Of a DNA stretch of 64,000 nt, positions 25,022-33,808 are shown piece by piece. The notes under the pieces were generated by a model, which worked only from the letters and a program-made list of their open reading frames with translations, had not been told where the DNA came from and did not search any database. Made by a program: the position numbers and the translations under genes. Location: the NCBI RefSeq assembly GCF_042688525.2, contig NZ_JBHWAB010000001.1, positions 1,116,001-1,180,000 of the forward strand. The letters run 5' to 3'. The stretch's first letter is position 1; every line of letters starts with the position of its first letter. This DNA comes from Haloimpatiens sp042688525 (GTDB lineage: Bacteria; Bacillota; Clostridia; Clostridiales; Clostridiaceae).

Positions 25022-26143
25022 ATGAAAGTAAATTTTTATACTTCTCAAAGAGAATATAATGAAAAAAAAGCAGAGTTTGATAATGCCATAAAATCAGTTA
25101 TAGAAAGAGGAATTTCAACTTTAGGTAAGGAAGTAAAAGATTTTGAAAAGGCCATACAAGAGTTTACAGGAGCTAAACATGCTATTGGAGTAGCATCTGG
25201 AACTGATGCTTTAGTGATAGCTTCAGATATACTTGGTTTTAAAGAGGGAAAGGAAGTAATTACTTCACCGTTTACATTTTTGGCATCAACTTCTTGTATA
25301 GCAAAACATAAAGCTAAACCTGTATTTGTAGATATAGATGAAGAAACTTTTAATATAGATGCAAATAAAATTGAAGAGAAAGTAACAGAAAATACAGCAG
25401 GTATTCTTCCTATACATTTATTTTCTCAGATTTCTGATATGGATAAGGTAATGGATATTGCAAATAGACATAATTTAAGAGTATTAGAAGATGCAGCAGA
25501 GGCATTTGGCATGAGATGGAAAGGAAATGGAGAAACTTATAAACATTCAGGTTCTATAGGTGACATGGGAGTATTTTCATTTTTCCCAACAAAAACGTTA
25601 GGAGCGTATGGTGATGGGGGAATGATTATAACTAATAATGATGAACTTGCAGAAAAAGCTAGAATGTTTAGAGTTCACGGTGCTTCAAAAAAATATCATT
25701 ATGATTATATTGGATATAATTCAAGACTTGATACAATACAAGCGTCAATTTTACTTGTAAAATTGAAATATATCAATGAAGCTATTAAAAAGAGAGAAAA
25801 AATAGCTAAATTATATATGGAAAGATTAAGTGATTGCGAAGGACTAAAAATACCAAAAATAAAAGGTGATCAAAAGTCTGTTTATTATGTGTTTAATATA
25901 TTATCAGAAAAAAGAGACGAACTTGCACAGTATTTAAAGGAAAATGAGATTGGACACAGTATATATTATCCAAGACCATTACATGTTCAAAAATGTTTTA
26001 GTTATTTAGGATATAAAAAAGGAGATTTTCCAGTAGCAGAAAAGGTATCACAAAAAATACTTGCATTACCTATATATCCTGAGATAAAAGAAGAAGAAGT
26101 TGAATTTGTTTGTGATACTATAAAGAAATTCTATAAGAAATAA
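25022..26143 (+). CDS. DegT/DnrJ/EryC1/StrS-type sugar aminotransferase (second)
   Basis: 373 residues. GVASGTDALVIA, LEDAAEAFG and the PLP lysine in FSFFPTKTLGAYGDGG are diagnostic. It is clearly related to the upstream gene but not a recent duplicate: the lengths, active-site context (FFPTKTLG against FHAVKNLT) and termini differ. The two may act on different keto sugars. The AAGGAGATG site precedes the ATG. A hairpin follows the stop and then the dehydrogenase gene. Confidence 0.88.
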   Translation: MKVNFYTSQREYNEKKAEFDNAIKSVIERGISTLGKEVKDFEKAIQEFTGAKHAIGVASGTDALVIASDILGFKEGKEVITSPFTFLASTSCIAKHKAKPVFVDIDEETFNIDANKIEEKVTENTAGILPIHLFSQISDMDKVMDIANRHNLRVLEDAAEAFGMRWKGNGETYKHSGSIGDMGVFSFFPTKTLGAYGDGGMIITNNDELAEKARMFRVHGASKKYHYDYIGYNSRLDTIQASILLVKLKYINEAIKKREKIAKLYMERLSDCEGLKIPKIKGDQKSVYYVFNILSEKRDELAQYLKENEIGHSIYYPRPLHVQKCFSYLGYKKGDFPVAEKVSQKILALPIYPEIKEEEVEFVCDTIKKFYKK

Positions 26144-26150
26144 TATTTCT

Positions 26151-26176
26151 GGCAAAGGCCTAAAAAGGCTTTTGCC
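26151..26176 (+). terminator. Weak hairpin after the second DegT gene
   Basis: GGCAAAGGCC pairs with GGCTTTTGCC, loop about six bases, with no T-tract. It may only attenuate transcription into the dehydrogenase gene. Confidence 0.5.
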
Positions 26177-26253
26177 GGTTAATAAAAATTTATTTGTGAT
26201 ATTTTTGACAATGTAATCTGACTTTAAGTTTAAAATAGAAGGGGACGATTTTT

Positions 26254-27570
26254 ATGAATCCATTAGCAAAACAGTTAATAGAAAAAATACAAAATAAAGA
26301 AGCTGTAATAGGAGTAGTAGGATTAGGCTATGTAGGACTTCCTTTAGCAGTAGAAAAAGCTAAGGCAGGATATAAAGTAATAGGATTTGATGTTCAAGAA
26401 AAAAAAGTTAATATGGTAAATGAAGGACATAATTATATTGGGGATGTAGTAGATGATGAATTAATCAAGCTTGTAGAGGGAGAAAGATTAAAAGCTACAA
26501 CAGATTTTAGTTTTGTAAAAGATGTGGATGCAGTAGCAATAGCAGTTCCAACTCCATTAGATAAATTTAAACAACCAGATGTATCATATGTTGTAAGTTC
26601 AACAAAGGATATAGCAAAGTATTTACATAAAGGAATGCTTGTAGTATTAGAAAGCACAACATATCCAGGAACAACAGAAGAAATAGTAAAACCAATATTA
26701 GAAGAATCAGGATTAAAATGTGGAGAAGATTTCTTTTTAGCATTTTCACCAGAAAGAGTTGATCCAGGTAATAAATTATATAAGACTAAAAACACTCCAA
26801 AAGTAGTAGGAGGATGTGGAGAAGATTCTACAAAAGTGGCAGCAATGCTTTATAGAAATGTATTAGAAGGAGAAATATTTGAAGTATCATGTCCAGCAGT
26901 AGCAGAAATGGAAAAAATATTAGAAAATACATTTAGACATATAAATATAGGACTTGCAAATGAAATGGCAATACTATGCAAAAAAATGGGTATAGACATA
27001 TGGGAAGTAATAGAAGCAGCAAAAACAAAACCATATGGATTTATGGCATTTTATCCAGGTCCAGGACTTGGGGGACATTGCATACCACTAGATCCATTCT
27101 ACTTAACATATAAAGCAAGAGAGTATGATTATCATACAAGATTAATAGAGACAGCAGGAGAAATAAATGATTTCATGCCAGAATTTGTAGTAGATAATGC
27201 AATGAAATTATTAAATAAAGAAAAGAAAGCAATGAATGGAGCAAAAGTATTACTTTTAGGAGTAGCATATAAAAAAGATATAGATGACATGAGAGAGTCT
27301 CCAGCACTAAAGGTAATAGAACATTTAGAAAAAAATGGAGCAAATGTTATGTACAATGATCCATATGTACCAAGTTTCAAACATAAAGGAAAAGAGTATG
27401 CTTCTATAAATTGGGAACAAGGAATAAAGGAAGCAGATATAGTAATCATAACAACAGCTCACAGCTCTTATGATTATCAAAGAATAGTTAATGAATCAGC
27501 TGTGTTATATGATACAAGAAATGCTACTAAAGAAGTTGAGAATAATAGAGAAAAAATATATAAATTATAA
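26254..27570 (+). CDS. Nucleotide-sugar dehydrogenase (UDP-N-acetylhexosamine 6-dehydrogenase type)
   Basis: 438 residues. The NAD-binding Rossmann motif GVVGLGYVGLPLA starts at about residue 20. ESTTYPGTTEE and SPERVDPG precede the central domain. PGPGLGGHCIPLDP holds the catalytic cysteine near residue 278. The C-terminal domain has GVAYKKDIDDMRESPAL. This is closer to the WbpA/WecC group (UDP-GlcNAc or UDP-ManNAc 6-dehydrogenases) than to UDP-glucose dehydrogenase. Together with the two DegT enzymes it would give an aminated uronic acid sugar. Codon use is unusually A-rich even for this window. Confidence 0.88.
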   Translation: MNPLAKQLIEKIQNKEAVIGVVGLGYVGLPLAVEKAKAGYKVIGFDVQEKKVNMVNEGHNYIGDVVDDELIKLVEGERLKATTDFSFVKDVDAVAIAVPTPLDKFKQPDVSYVVSSTKDIAKYLHKGMLVVLESTTYPGTTEEIVKPILEESGLKCGEDFFLAFSPERVDPGNKLYKTKNTPKVVGGCGEDSTKVAAMLYRNVLEGEIFEVSCPAVAEMEKILENTFRHINIGLANEMAILCKKMGIDIWEVIEAAKTKPYGFMAFYPGPGLGGHCIPLDPFYLTYKAREYDYHTRLIETAGEINDFMPEFVVDNAMKLLNKEKKAMNGAKVLLLGVAYKKDIDDMRESPALKVIEHLEKNGANVMYNDPYVPSFKHKGKEYASINWEQGIKEADIVIITTAHSSYDYQRIVNESAVLYDTRNATKEVENNREKIYKL

Positions 27571-27612
27571 TAAAAAAATTAAAACTTCAGTAAATAACCA
27601 ATTAGTATATCA

Positions 27613-27650
27613 AAATAAAAAGTTGTTGTACAGCAACTTTTTATTTTTTT
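27613..27650 (+). terminator. Terminator after the nucleotide-sugar genes
   Basis: AAATAAAAAGTTG pairs with CAACTTTTTATTT and is followed by TTTTT. Confidence 0.85.
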
Positions 27651-27785
27651 AAGAAAAATTTAAGGTTTATATAAGTTTTTTTTAAGATATCATGGATATA
27701 ATTATATATGAAAGAGAAAATATTATGTATTTATATATCTACTTATAATTGTGGTAAGTTATTATTTAATTGTAGGAGGAACATA

Positions 27786-28448
27786 ATGAGACGATTAAAG
27801 AGAAATGTTATAGCACTGCTTATGATTTTATTAATTCCAATTGTAAATATAGTTTATCCTATATTAAATAATGCACAAAGAGGAGTAAGTTATATTGTTA
27901 CTGATATAGATAGAGCTATTCCATTAGTTAAAATATTTGTAATACCATATTTAGCATGGTATCCTTTTATAGTAGGAACATTGATATATCTTTGTTTTAA
28001 AGATAAAAAAACTTATTATAATGTTTTGATTAGCTTGATTATGGGGTTGATAAGTTGTTATATTATATATTTCTTTTTTCAAACAGGAATTCCAAGGCCT
28101 AATGTTTCAGGTGATGATGTATTAACAAAAATTCTTAGGTTTGTATATAATACAGATAATCCTTATAATTGTTTTCCGAGTATTCATGTACTTACAAGCT
28201 ATTTGATGATAAAAGGAATATTAGATTGTAAATGTAGGAATGCAAAGAATATGAGCATAGTAATTACATCAGCAATCCTTATTATTATATCAACAGAGTT
28301 AATAAAACAACATGTTATTTTAGATATAATTTCAGCAATTATATTAAGTGAAGTACTTTATAAAATTGCAATGCCTTATAAAGAAAAAGTGGTATTACTT
28401 GAGAGAAAGCTATATCTTTTAATAATTAAGAAATGTAGAAAACTTTAA
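27786..28448 (+). CDS. PAP2-family membrane phosphatase/phosphotransferase
   Basis: 220 residues with about six membrane segments. The three PAP2 motifs are weak but present in order: the RPN stretch after TGIP near residue 100, FPSIHV near 130, and KQHVILDIISA near 180 with the catalytic His. Members remove or transfer phosphate from lipid phosphates; this subgroup resembles inositolphosphotransferase-like proteins. I start at ATG 27786, five bases after AGGAGGA. A longer open frame from 27708 lacks a site. The signal peptidase gene follows after 77 bases. Confidence 0.75.
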   Translation: MRRLKRNVIALLMILLIPIVNIVYPILNNAQRGVSYIVTDIDRAIPLVKIFVIPYLAWYPFIVGTLIYLCFKDKKTYYNVLISLIMGLISCYIIYFFFQTGIPRPNVSGDDVLTKILRFVYNTDNPYNCFPSIHVLTSYLMIKGILDCKCRNAKNMSIVITSAILIIISTELIKQHVILDIISAIILSEVLYKIAMPYKEKVVLLERKLYLLIIKKCRKL

Positions 28449-28525
28449 AACACAAGTAAAATATGGTAAGATTATAATTACTGAAAGTGAACAACATAGT
28501 GGGATTACGAGGGGAGAATAGAAAA

Positions 28526-29044
28526 GTGAAACAAAGATTGAAAGATTTAGTACAGTTTATAATGATATTTGTTTTTGTGTTTACAATTCAAACATTTGTT
28601 GTAGGTATAACTAAAGTAGAAGGTGTGTCTATGGTACCTACTTTGAATAATGGAAAAAATAATGACAGAGTTGTTGTTGAACGAATAAGCAATTACATGC
28701 ATAATTACAGAAGAGGAGAAGTAATTATTTTTAAACCTTATGATAACGAAGATGACCGTTATATTAAGAGAATTATTGGTTTGCCAGGTGATATAGTAAA
28801 AATTTTAAAAGGTAAAGTGTATGTTAATGATAAAGAATTAAACGAAGATTATTTAGATAAAAACACTGAAACTCAACCGGAAATGAAAATTAAGGTAGAT
28901 AAAGATTGCGTGTTTGTATTAGGTGATAACAGGATGAATAGTATGGATAGTAGAGAAATAGGAACAATACCTATGAAAAAAATTAAAGGACATGCAATTT
29001 TTAGATTTAATATTTTAAAAATAGAAGGTAATAGATTAAATTAG
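28526..29044 (+). CDS. lepB: Signal peptidase I
   Basis: 172 residues, typical of Gram-positive enzymes with one N-terminal membrane anchor (residues 8-28). The catalytic Ser35 is in EGVSMVPTL and Lys81 in YIKRIIGLPGD; the GDNRMNSMDSR box is conserved. It cleaves signal peptides on the outer face of the membrane. I chose GTG 28526, nine bases after GAGGGGAG; GTG codons at 28487 and 28499 have poorer sites. A strong terminator ends the unit. Confidence 0.9.
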   Translation: MKQRLKDLVQFIMIFVFVFTIQTFVVGITKVEGVSMVPTLNNGKNNDRVVVERISNYMHNYRRGEVIIFKPYDNEDDRYIKRIIGLPGDIVKILKGKVYVNDKELNEDYLDKNTETQPEMKIKVDKDCVFVLGDNRMNSMDSREIGTIPMKKIKGHAIFRFNILKIEGNRLN

Positions 29045-29061
29045 GCAGAATATAAATATTG

Positions 29062-29103
29062 AAAAACAAGCATATCTCACTGAGAACATGCTTGTTTTTT
29101 CTT
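29062..29103 (+). terminator. Terminator after lepB
   Basis: AAAAACAAGCAT pairs with ATGCTTGTTTTT and is followed by Ts. Confidence 0.9.
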
Positions 29104-29111
29104 TATGTGTA

Positions 29112-29571
29112 ACTCAATTTTAGCATATGAAAATAGTCGCTACGGGAAATGATATATTGCTCTGAAACTTCTCACTTCACAAAGTAATTCTTTGCCATAA
29201 GTGTATGCAGCCATTAAATAAAAAGTAGTATAAGAACAGGAATCCTTCACTTTCATAACGTACTCTAAGTTTTACTCATATTGAAAAAAGATTTTTAAAT
29301 TAATATTCCAAAGGAATTAGTAGTTTAAAAATAACTTTTTTCAAATTCGTAAAACTAAGAGTATGTAGATGTCGTTCAAGGATTCCTTAATCTTATATAC
29401 TTTTTATTTAATGGCACTATATACATCCTATGAAGTAAATATATCTATAGTGTTAGGAATTGTGTAACTTAAGTAACAAGTTCTAATCAGTTAACAGATT
29501 ACAAGTTTATAGTTGATAGTTAAGGATGTTTTTTTACAGAAAAATTTTTGCTGAATTTGTGAAAGCTGAGT
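29112..29571. repeat. Composite palindromic repeat region, copy 4
   Basis: The left arm ACTCAATTTTAGCATATG with GGGAAATGATATATTGC is clear. The right terminus is degraded (GTGAAAGCTGAGT). Between them lie three other blocks: a palindrome with ends GCCATTAAATAAAAAGTA (29209-29412 region), an inner block shared with copy 1 (CTCATATTGAAAAAAG to CAAATTCGTAAAAC), and a degraded copy of the element nested in copy 2 (about 29488-29545). It is the most layered of the repeats and fills the whole 540-base gap between lepB and the symporter. Confidence 0.7.
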
Positions 29572-29584
29572 TATTAAAGATTTA

Positions 29585-30817
29585 TTATGCCTCTGCAGAA
29601 GATTTTCGTATACCATCGACAATTACAGCGCAAGATGCGTCACCAGTAATATTAACTGCTGTTCTAAGCATATCAAACAATCTGTCTACTCCAAATAGTA
29701 AAGGAAGTCCTGTAACAGGAATATTTGCAGAAAGTAAAACTGCAACAACCAAAAGAGATGGTCCAGGTACTCCAGCTTGACCTATAGAACCAATTGTGGC
29801 TGTAAATATTATTGCTAAATATTGAGTCATTCCAAGTTCTATGCCAAATAATTGAGCAAAGAAACATGCAGCTAATGCATAATAAATACTATTACCATCC
29901 ATATTTATTGTGGCGCCAAGTGGAAGAACAAAAGAAGTTGTTTCTTTAGACACTCCAAATTCTTTTTCACAAATTTCCATATTTATAGGTAATGTAGCCA
30001 TAGATGAAGCTGTTGATAAAGCAACTAATTGAGCTTTATATATTTTGCTGAAGAATTTACCTATTGATATTTTAGAAAATAATTTAAGTGCTAAAGAATA
30101 AATTCCAAAAGCATGAATCAATAATGCTACTATATATACTACTAATAATTTTACAACTAGAAGTAATATTTTATATCCAAAAGTTCCAGTTGCATCAGCC
30201 ATTAAAGCAAAAACACCTATTGGAGCTATATACATAATTTTTGTTATAACAAATACAAGTGCATCAGTAAGTCCATTAAAAACTTTTATTACATGTTCTT
30301 TTGTATCTTTTGAAAGTGATGATATTCCAAAACCTAAGAATAAACTAAAGAAAAGAATTTGCAGGATGTTTCCATCTACTAATGCTTTTATAGGGTTTTG
30401 TGGAATAATTCCTTTTATAGTTTCCCAAAAACCTGGAATAGTTCCTTTATCAGCATATTCATTTGAAAACATAGACTTTACAGCATCCATTGATATACCA
30501 ATACCAGGTTTAGTAAGTTCTCCAAGAATTAAAGCTATAATTACAGCTACTGCAGTTGTACTTAGATAGTACACAAAAGTAGAAATACCAATTTTACCTG
30601 CAGATTTTGATTCACCAATAGATGCAGCTCCTGAAATAATAGAACAAGCAACTAAAGGGATTACAACCATTTTAATTAACTGCATAAAGATATCACCTAA
30701 TGGTGAAAACATGGAAGCTTTTTTACCCATTATAAGACCAACTATGATTCCTAAAAACATTGCAAGAATAATTAAAAAACCTAGATTTTTGAAAAGATTT
30801 TTTTTGCCTTTTTTCAT
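29585..30817 (-). CDS. Dicarboxylate/glutamate:cation symporter (DAACS family)
   Basis: 410 residues with about eight membrane segments and two re-entrant loops. Family signatures are MVVIPLVACSIISGAA, the serine-rich stretch in ALSTASSMATLPI, PLGATINMDG (sodium and substrate site) and QAGVPGPSLLVVAVLL. It imports glutamate, aspartate or C4-dicarboxylates with H+ or Na+; the substrate cannot be told apart here. The minus-strand ATG has AGGAGGGTG about 11 bases before it. It is monocistronic. Confidence 0.9.
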   Translation of the reverse strand: MKKGKKNLFKNLGFLIILAMFLGIIVGLIMGKKASMFSPLGDIFMQLIKMVVIPLVACSIISGAASIGESKSAGKIGISTFVYYLSTTAVAVIIALILGELTKPGIGISMDAVKSMFSNEYADKGTIPGFWETIKGIIPQNPIKALVDGNILQILFFSLFLGFGISSLSKDTKEHVIKVFNGLTDALVFVITKIMYIAPIGVFALMADATGTFGYKILLLVVKLLVVYIVALLIHAFGIYSLALKLFSKISIGKFFSKIYKAQLVALSTASSMATLPINMEICEKEFGVSKETTSFVLPLGATINMDGNSIYYALAACFFAQLFGIELGMTQYLAIIFTATIGSIGQAGVPGPSLLVVAVLLSANIPVTGLPLLFGVDRLFDMLRTAVNITGDASCAVIVDGIRKSSAEA

Positions 30818-31062
30818 GATAAAATATACACCCTCCTTTTTAAATAATGAATTTTTAAGTTAATTATTTTTCACAATAATAAATAATTATATATGCAAAA
30901 TGGAGAAAAATCAAATGAAATTTATAGAAAAATGAATTTTAAAAAATAAATACTTTCACGAAAATGTATAATTAATCAATTAATACTTATATATAATTAT
31001 ATTTTATGAACCATTGTAATATTACATAGTAATTTACAAAGTGTTAAAACTAAATATTATAA
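30818..31062. other. Divergent spacer upstream of the symporter
   Basis: About 245 very AT-rich bases that should hold the minus-strand promoter of the symporter gene. No open frame, hairpin or RNA stands out. Confidence 0.4.
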
Positions 31063-31193
31063 TCTCAACTTTCTCAGTGGAAAACAATTGCTGCGGGAAA
31101 TGATATCTTGCTTGTAAACTTTGTTCAAATGTTTCTTACGCAATATATCATTTTCCTTCGCTAGATAGTATTTTTGTACTGGGAAAGTTGAAT
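31063..31193. repeat. Long palindromic element, copy 5 (minimal form)
   Basis: 131 bases made of little more than the two arms: TCTCAACTTTCTCAG with GGGAAATGATATCTTGC, and GCAATATATCATTTTCC with CTGGGAAAGTTGAAT. The inner stem and loop found in other copies are absent. It shows the probable basic unit of the family. It lies just upstream of the SIR2-like gene. Confidence 0.8.
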
Positions 31194-31238
31194 TATAATA
31201 ATATATCTTGAATAAAATATCATGAGTTGGAGGGTGTA

Positions 31239-32372
31239 ATGAATAAGAGTGATACTGTATACATAATAGGTGCAGGATTTAATCAATGTATAAGAGATTG
31301 GGATGGTTTAAATCCACCTTTATCTAAAAACTTTTTTAAGACTATGCTTAAAAGTAAAAAATATAATGAGGATGAATATATGAATAAAATGTATCCTGTT
31401 TTTAAGTATATAAAAAAATATTGGAAACTAGATAAGAATAATCTGTTAAAATATGAGTTCGATTTGCAGGAGTGTTTTACTTTTTTGCAATTGCAAATTA
31501 TGGATGCTGTAGGTGAAAGTAGAAAAAAAGATGCTATTGAGTTGTTAAAAATAAATTCAATGCTTAAAACAATGTTTGTGGAATTTTTATCTGATTTTGA
31601 AAAGTTTAGTGTTTTTTCACAACTAATGAGAGAATTTGGTTTACATATTTACAATGAAAAACCAACCATTCTTACTTTTAATTATGATTGTAATCTGGAA
31701 AAAATAATTGAATATGTATCAGGGACATGTAAGAACAAAGAAAAAATGTTATATAGTAATTTTAATTGGAATGCTGCATTGAGTTATGGTGTAAATTTCG
31801 ATATTGTTTATCCTCAACATTCTAACATAGAAGGTCACATAGAAGGAGAAAAGTATTATGGTTTATCATGTAATAAATTATATGATTGGAAAATATTAAA
31901 ATTGCATGGTTCATTAAATTGGTTTAAATATATTCCAGTAGAGAAGTATGATTTGAATAATATTATAAATAGTAAAAACTACAAACAGAATACCTATGAA
32001 AAAATAATTTTGGCAAATGAAAATTGGAAATTTAATGATGGATTTGATTTAAATAGGTATATAGTGGAACCATTAATAATTACACCAGTAATATATAAAA
32101 ATTATAATCAAAGGATAATTAATAAACTTTGGAGTGAGGCAAAGAATAGTTTATTAAAATGTAAAAAATTAATAATTATAGGATACTCATTTCCAAGTAC
32201 TGATTTTGCTATACGAAAACTACTTATTGAATCTTTTCAAGATAATACATTAGAAAATATGATAGTAGTAAATCCTGATATTTCTATAGTGGAAAAATTA
32301 AAGAGATTAACTCATTATGATAAACCTGTTTTAATATGTAGTAATCTGAATGAATTTTTAAAAAGAAAATAA
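31239..32372 (+). CDS. SIR2-like domain protein
   Basis: 377 residues. N-terminal VYIIGAGFNQ resembles the NAD-binding start of SIR2-like (SIR2_2) domains. TFNYDCNLEK, KLHGSLNW and the C-terminal IIIGYSFPSTDFAIRKLL..VVNPD complete the pattern. Proteins of this class often deplete NAD+ in anti-phage defence, alone or with partners, but no partner nuclease, helicase or TIR gene is adjacent here, so the role is uncertain. I start at ATG 31239, five bases after GGAGG. It is monocistronic and directly follows a palindromic element. Confidence 0.75.
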   Translation: MNKSDTVYIIGAGFNQCIRDWDGLNPPLSKNFFKTMLKSKKYNEDEYMNKMYPVFKYIKKYWKLDKNNLLKYEFDLQECFTFLQLQIMDAVGESRKKDAIELLKINSMLKTMFVEFLSDFEKFSVFSQLMREFGLHIYNEKPTILTFNYDCNLEKIIEYVSGTCKNKEKMLYSNFNWNAALSYGVNFDIVYPQHSNIEGHIEGEKYYGLSCNKLYDWKILKLHGSLNWFKYIPVEKYDLNNIINSKNYKQNTYEKIILANENWKFNDGFDLNRYIVEPLIITPVIYKNYNQRIINKLWSEAKNSLLKCKKLIIIGYSFPSTDFAIRKLLIESFQDNTLENMIVVNPDISIVEKLKRLTHYDKPVLICSNLNEFLKRK

Positions 32373-32617
32373 TAGCTTAATCAGAAAAAAATGAAAAAAT
32401 GTTAAATACTTAGATATCATAAGAGAATTAAAGTAATATCAATATAATTGTACTTAACTAGTATTTTGTGTAAGCTAAAGTTATTAATGCTAATTGAGTT
32501 AATTAATACTATGTTATATAATTATTAATGTAATATTAATAAATAAAAATAACTATTTTAAAAAGAAAGTGAAAACACTTTAAAAGATAAGAAATATTTG
32601 AAAGGGGTGTGATATAT

Positions 32618-33034
32618 ATGTATTTAAATGAAACAAAAATAAAAGTAAGATATGTAGAGACAGATAAAATGGGAATAGTTCACCATTCAAATTATTATGC
32701 GTGGTTTGAAGTTGGTAGAGGAGAATTTATAGCTAGTATTGGAATGACTTATAGTGATATGGAAAAGGAGGGTATTATGCTTCCCTTGGTAGAGAGTTAT
32801 TGCAAATACATAGAAGGTGCAAAGTATGAAGATGAATTAATCATACAAACTTGGGTAAAAGATATGAATGGAGCAAAGATAGTATTTAACTATAATGTAG
32901 TAAGAGAAAAAGATAAAAAAATTATAGCTAAAGGAAGTACAACCCATCCTTTTGTAAATAATGACTTTAAAATAATAAATATAAAAAAGAAAAAACCTGA
33001 AATGTGGCAAAAATTAAGAAATTGTGTACTGTAA
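32618..33034 (+). CDS. YbgC/FadM-type acyl-CoA thioesterase
   Basis: 138 residues of the hot-dog fold. The active-site signature VRYVETDKMGIVHHSNYYAWFE near residues 10-31 includes the conserved Asp and the HHSNY stretch, broken here as elsewhere in the family. It hydrolyses acyl-CoA thioesters in the cytosol; the chain-length preference is unknown. ATG 32618 lies eight bases after AAAGGGGTG; a GTG nine bases earlier overlaps that site. The PspA gene follows after about 58 bases. Confidence 0.88.
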   Translation: MYLNETKIKVRYVETDKMGIVHHSNYYAWFEVGRGEFIASIGMTYSDMEKEGIMLPLVESYCKYIEGAKYEDELIIQTWVKDMNGAKIVFNYNVVREKDKKIIAKGSTTHPFVNNDFKIINIKKKKPEMWQKLRNCVL

Positions 33035-33092
33035 ATGAAATGCTATATATGTTATAATATTACTGTGCATGAATAATAAGGAGGAGTTTTAA

Positions 33093-33734
33093 ATGAGTAT
33101 TTTTTCTAGAATTAAGAATATGACAAAAGCAAAAATAAACGATAGATTAGATGAAATGGAGAATCCAATTGAATTATTAGATCAAAAAGTAAGAGATATG
33201 GAAAAAAGTTTAAATGAAGCTAAAATATCCTCTGCTCAAGTATTAGGAAATGTTCATGAAATCAAAAGTAAAATGGAGAAAGCAAAACAAGAATCAGAGG
33301 ATTATGATAAAAAAGTTAAATTAGCAATGTCAAAGGAAAATGAAGAATTAGCTAAAAAAGCTTTAAAGAAGAAAATAGATGCTGACAAAAACTACAACTC
33401 TTTAAAGACAAGTTATGATCAAGCTAAAGTAAAAGCAGAAACATTAAAGAAAAGATTAAGAGAATTGCAAGAAGAAATAGAAAAGACTCGTTCTTATAGA
33501 GATGAAGCTGCTGCTAGATTTAACAATGCTGAGGCTAGTAAAAAAGTTAATGAAATAATATCTAATGTAAGTACTAAGAAAGATGACATTAGAATTGATG
33601 ATATAGAAAGAAAAATTCAGAAAAAAGAAGCTTTAGCAGAAGGGCTAGGAGATTTAAAGGAAACATCTTTGGAAGATGAATTTGCAGAGTTGGAAGAAGT
33701 AGACTTAGAATCTGAATTAGAAAAGTATAGATAA
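33093..33734 (+). CDS. pspA: PspA/IM30 family membrane-stress protein
   Basis: 213 residues, almost entirely coiled coil, with the family opening MSIFSRIKNMTKAKINDRLDEMENPIELLDQKVRDME. PspA proteins form ESCRT-III-like scaffolds on damaged membranes. The acidic C-terminus (ETSLEDEFAELEEVDLESELE) is longer than the core. The site is AAGGAGG. It is followed by a hairpin and then two genes of unknown role that may form a module with it. Confidence 0.9.
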   Translation: MSIFSRIKNMTKAKINDRLDEMENPIELLDQKVRDMEKSLNEAKISSAQVLGNVHEIKSKMEKAKQESEDYDKKVKLAMSKENEELAKKALKKKIDADKNYNSLKTSYDQAKVKAETLKKRLRELQEEIEKTRSYRDEAAARFNNAEASKKVNEIISNVSTKKDDIRIDDIERKIQKKEALAEGLGDLKETSLEDEFAELEEVDLESELEKYR

Positions 33735-33763
33735 TAATTAAGTATGGTAGTGTAACATATTAA

Positions 33764-33792
33764 CAAAATGCGGCTTTGCCGCTTTTGTTTTT
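33764..33792 (+). terminator. Terminator/attenuator after pspA
   Basis: CAAAATGCGGC, loop TTT, GCCGCTTTTG, then TTTTT. It ends directly at the AAGGAGG site of the next gene, so some read-through is likely. Confidence 0.8.
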
Positions 33793-33808
33793 AAGGAGGA
33801 TGGGGTTA

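Noticed and set aside
23833..26143. The two DegT genes as a recent tandem duplication
   Set aside because: Their lengths, PLP-site contexts and termini differ too much; they are old paralogues with probably different substrates.
29526..29780. 84-codon plus-strand frame at the 3' end of the symporter gene
   Set aside because: It is antisense to a well-conserved transporter gene and begins in repeat sequence.
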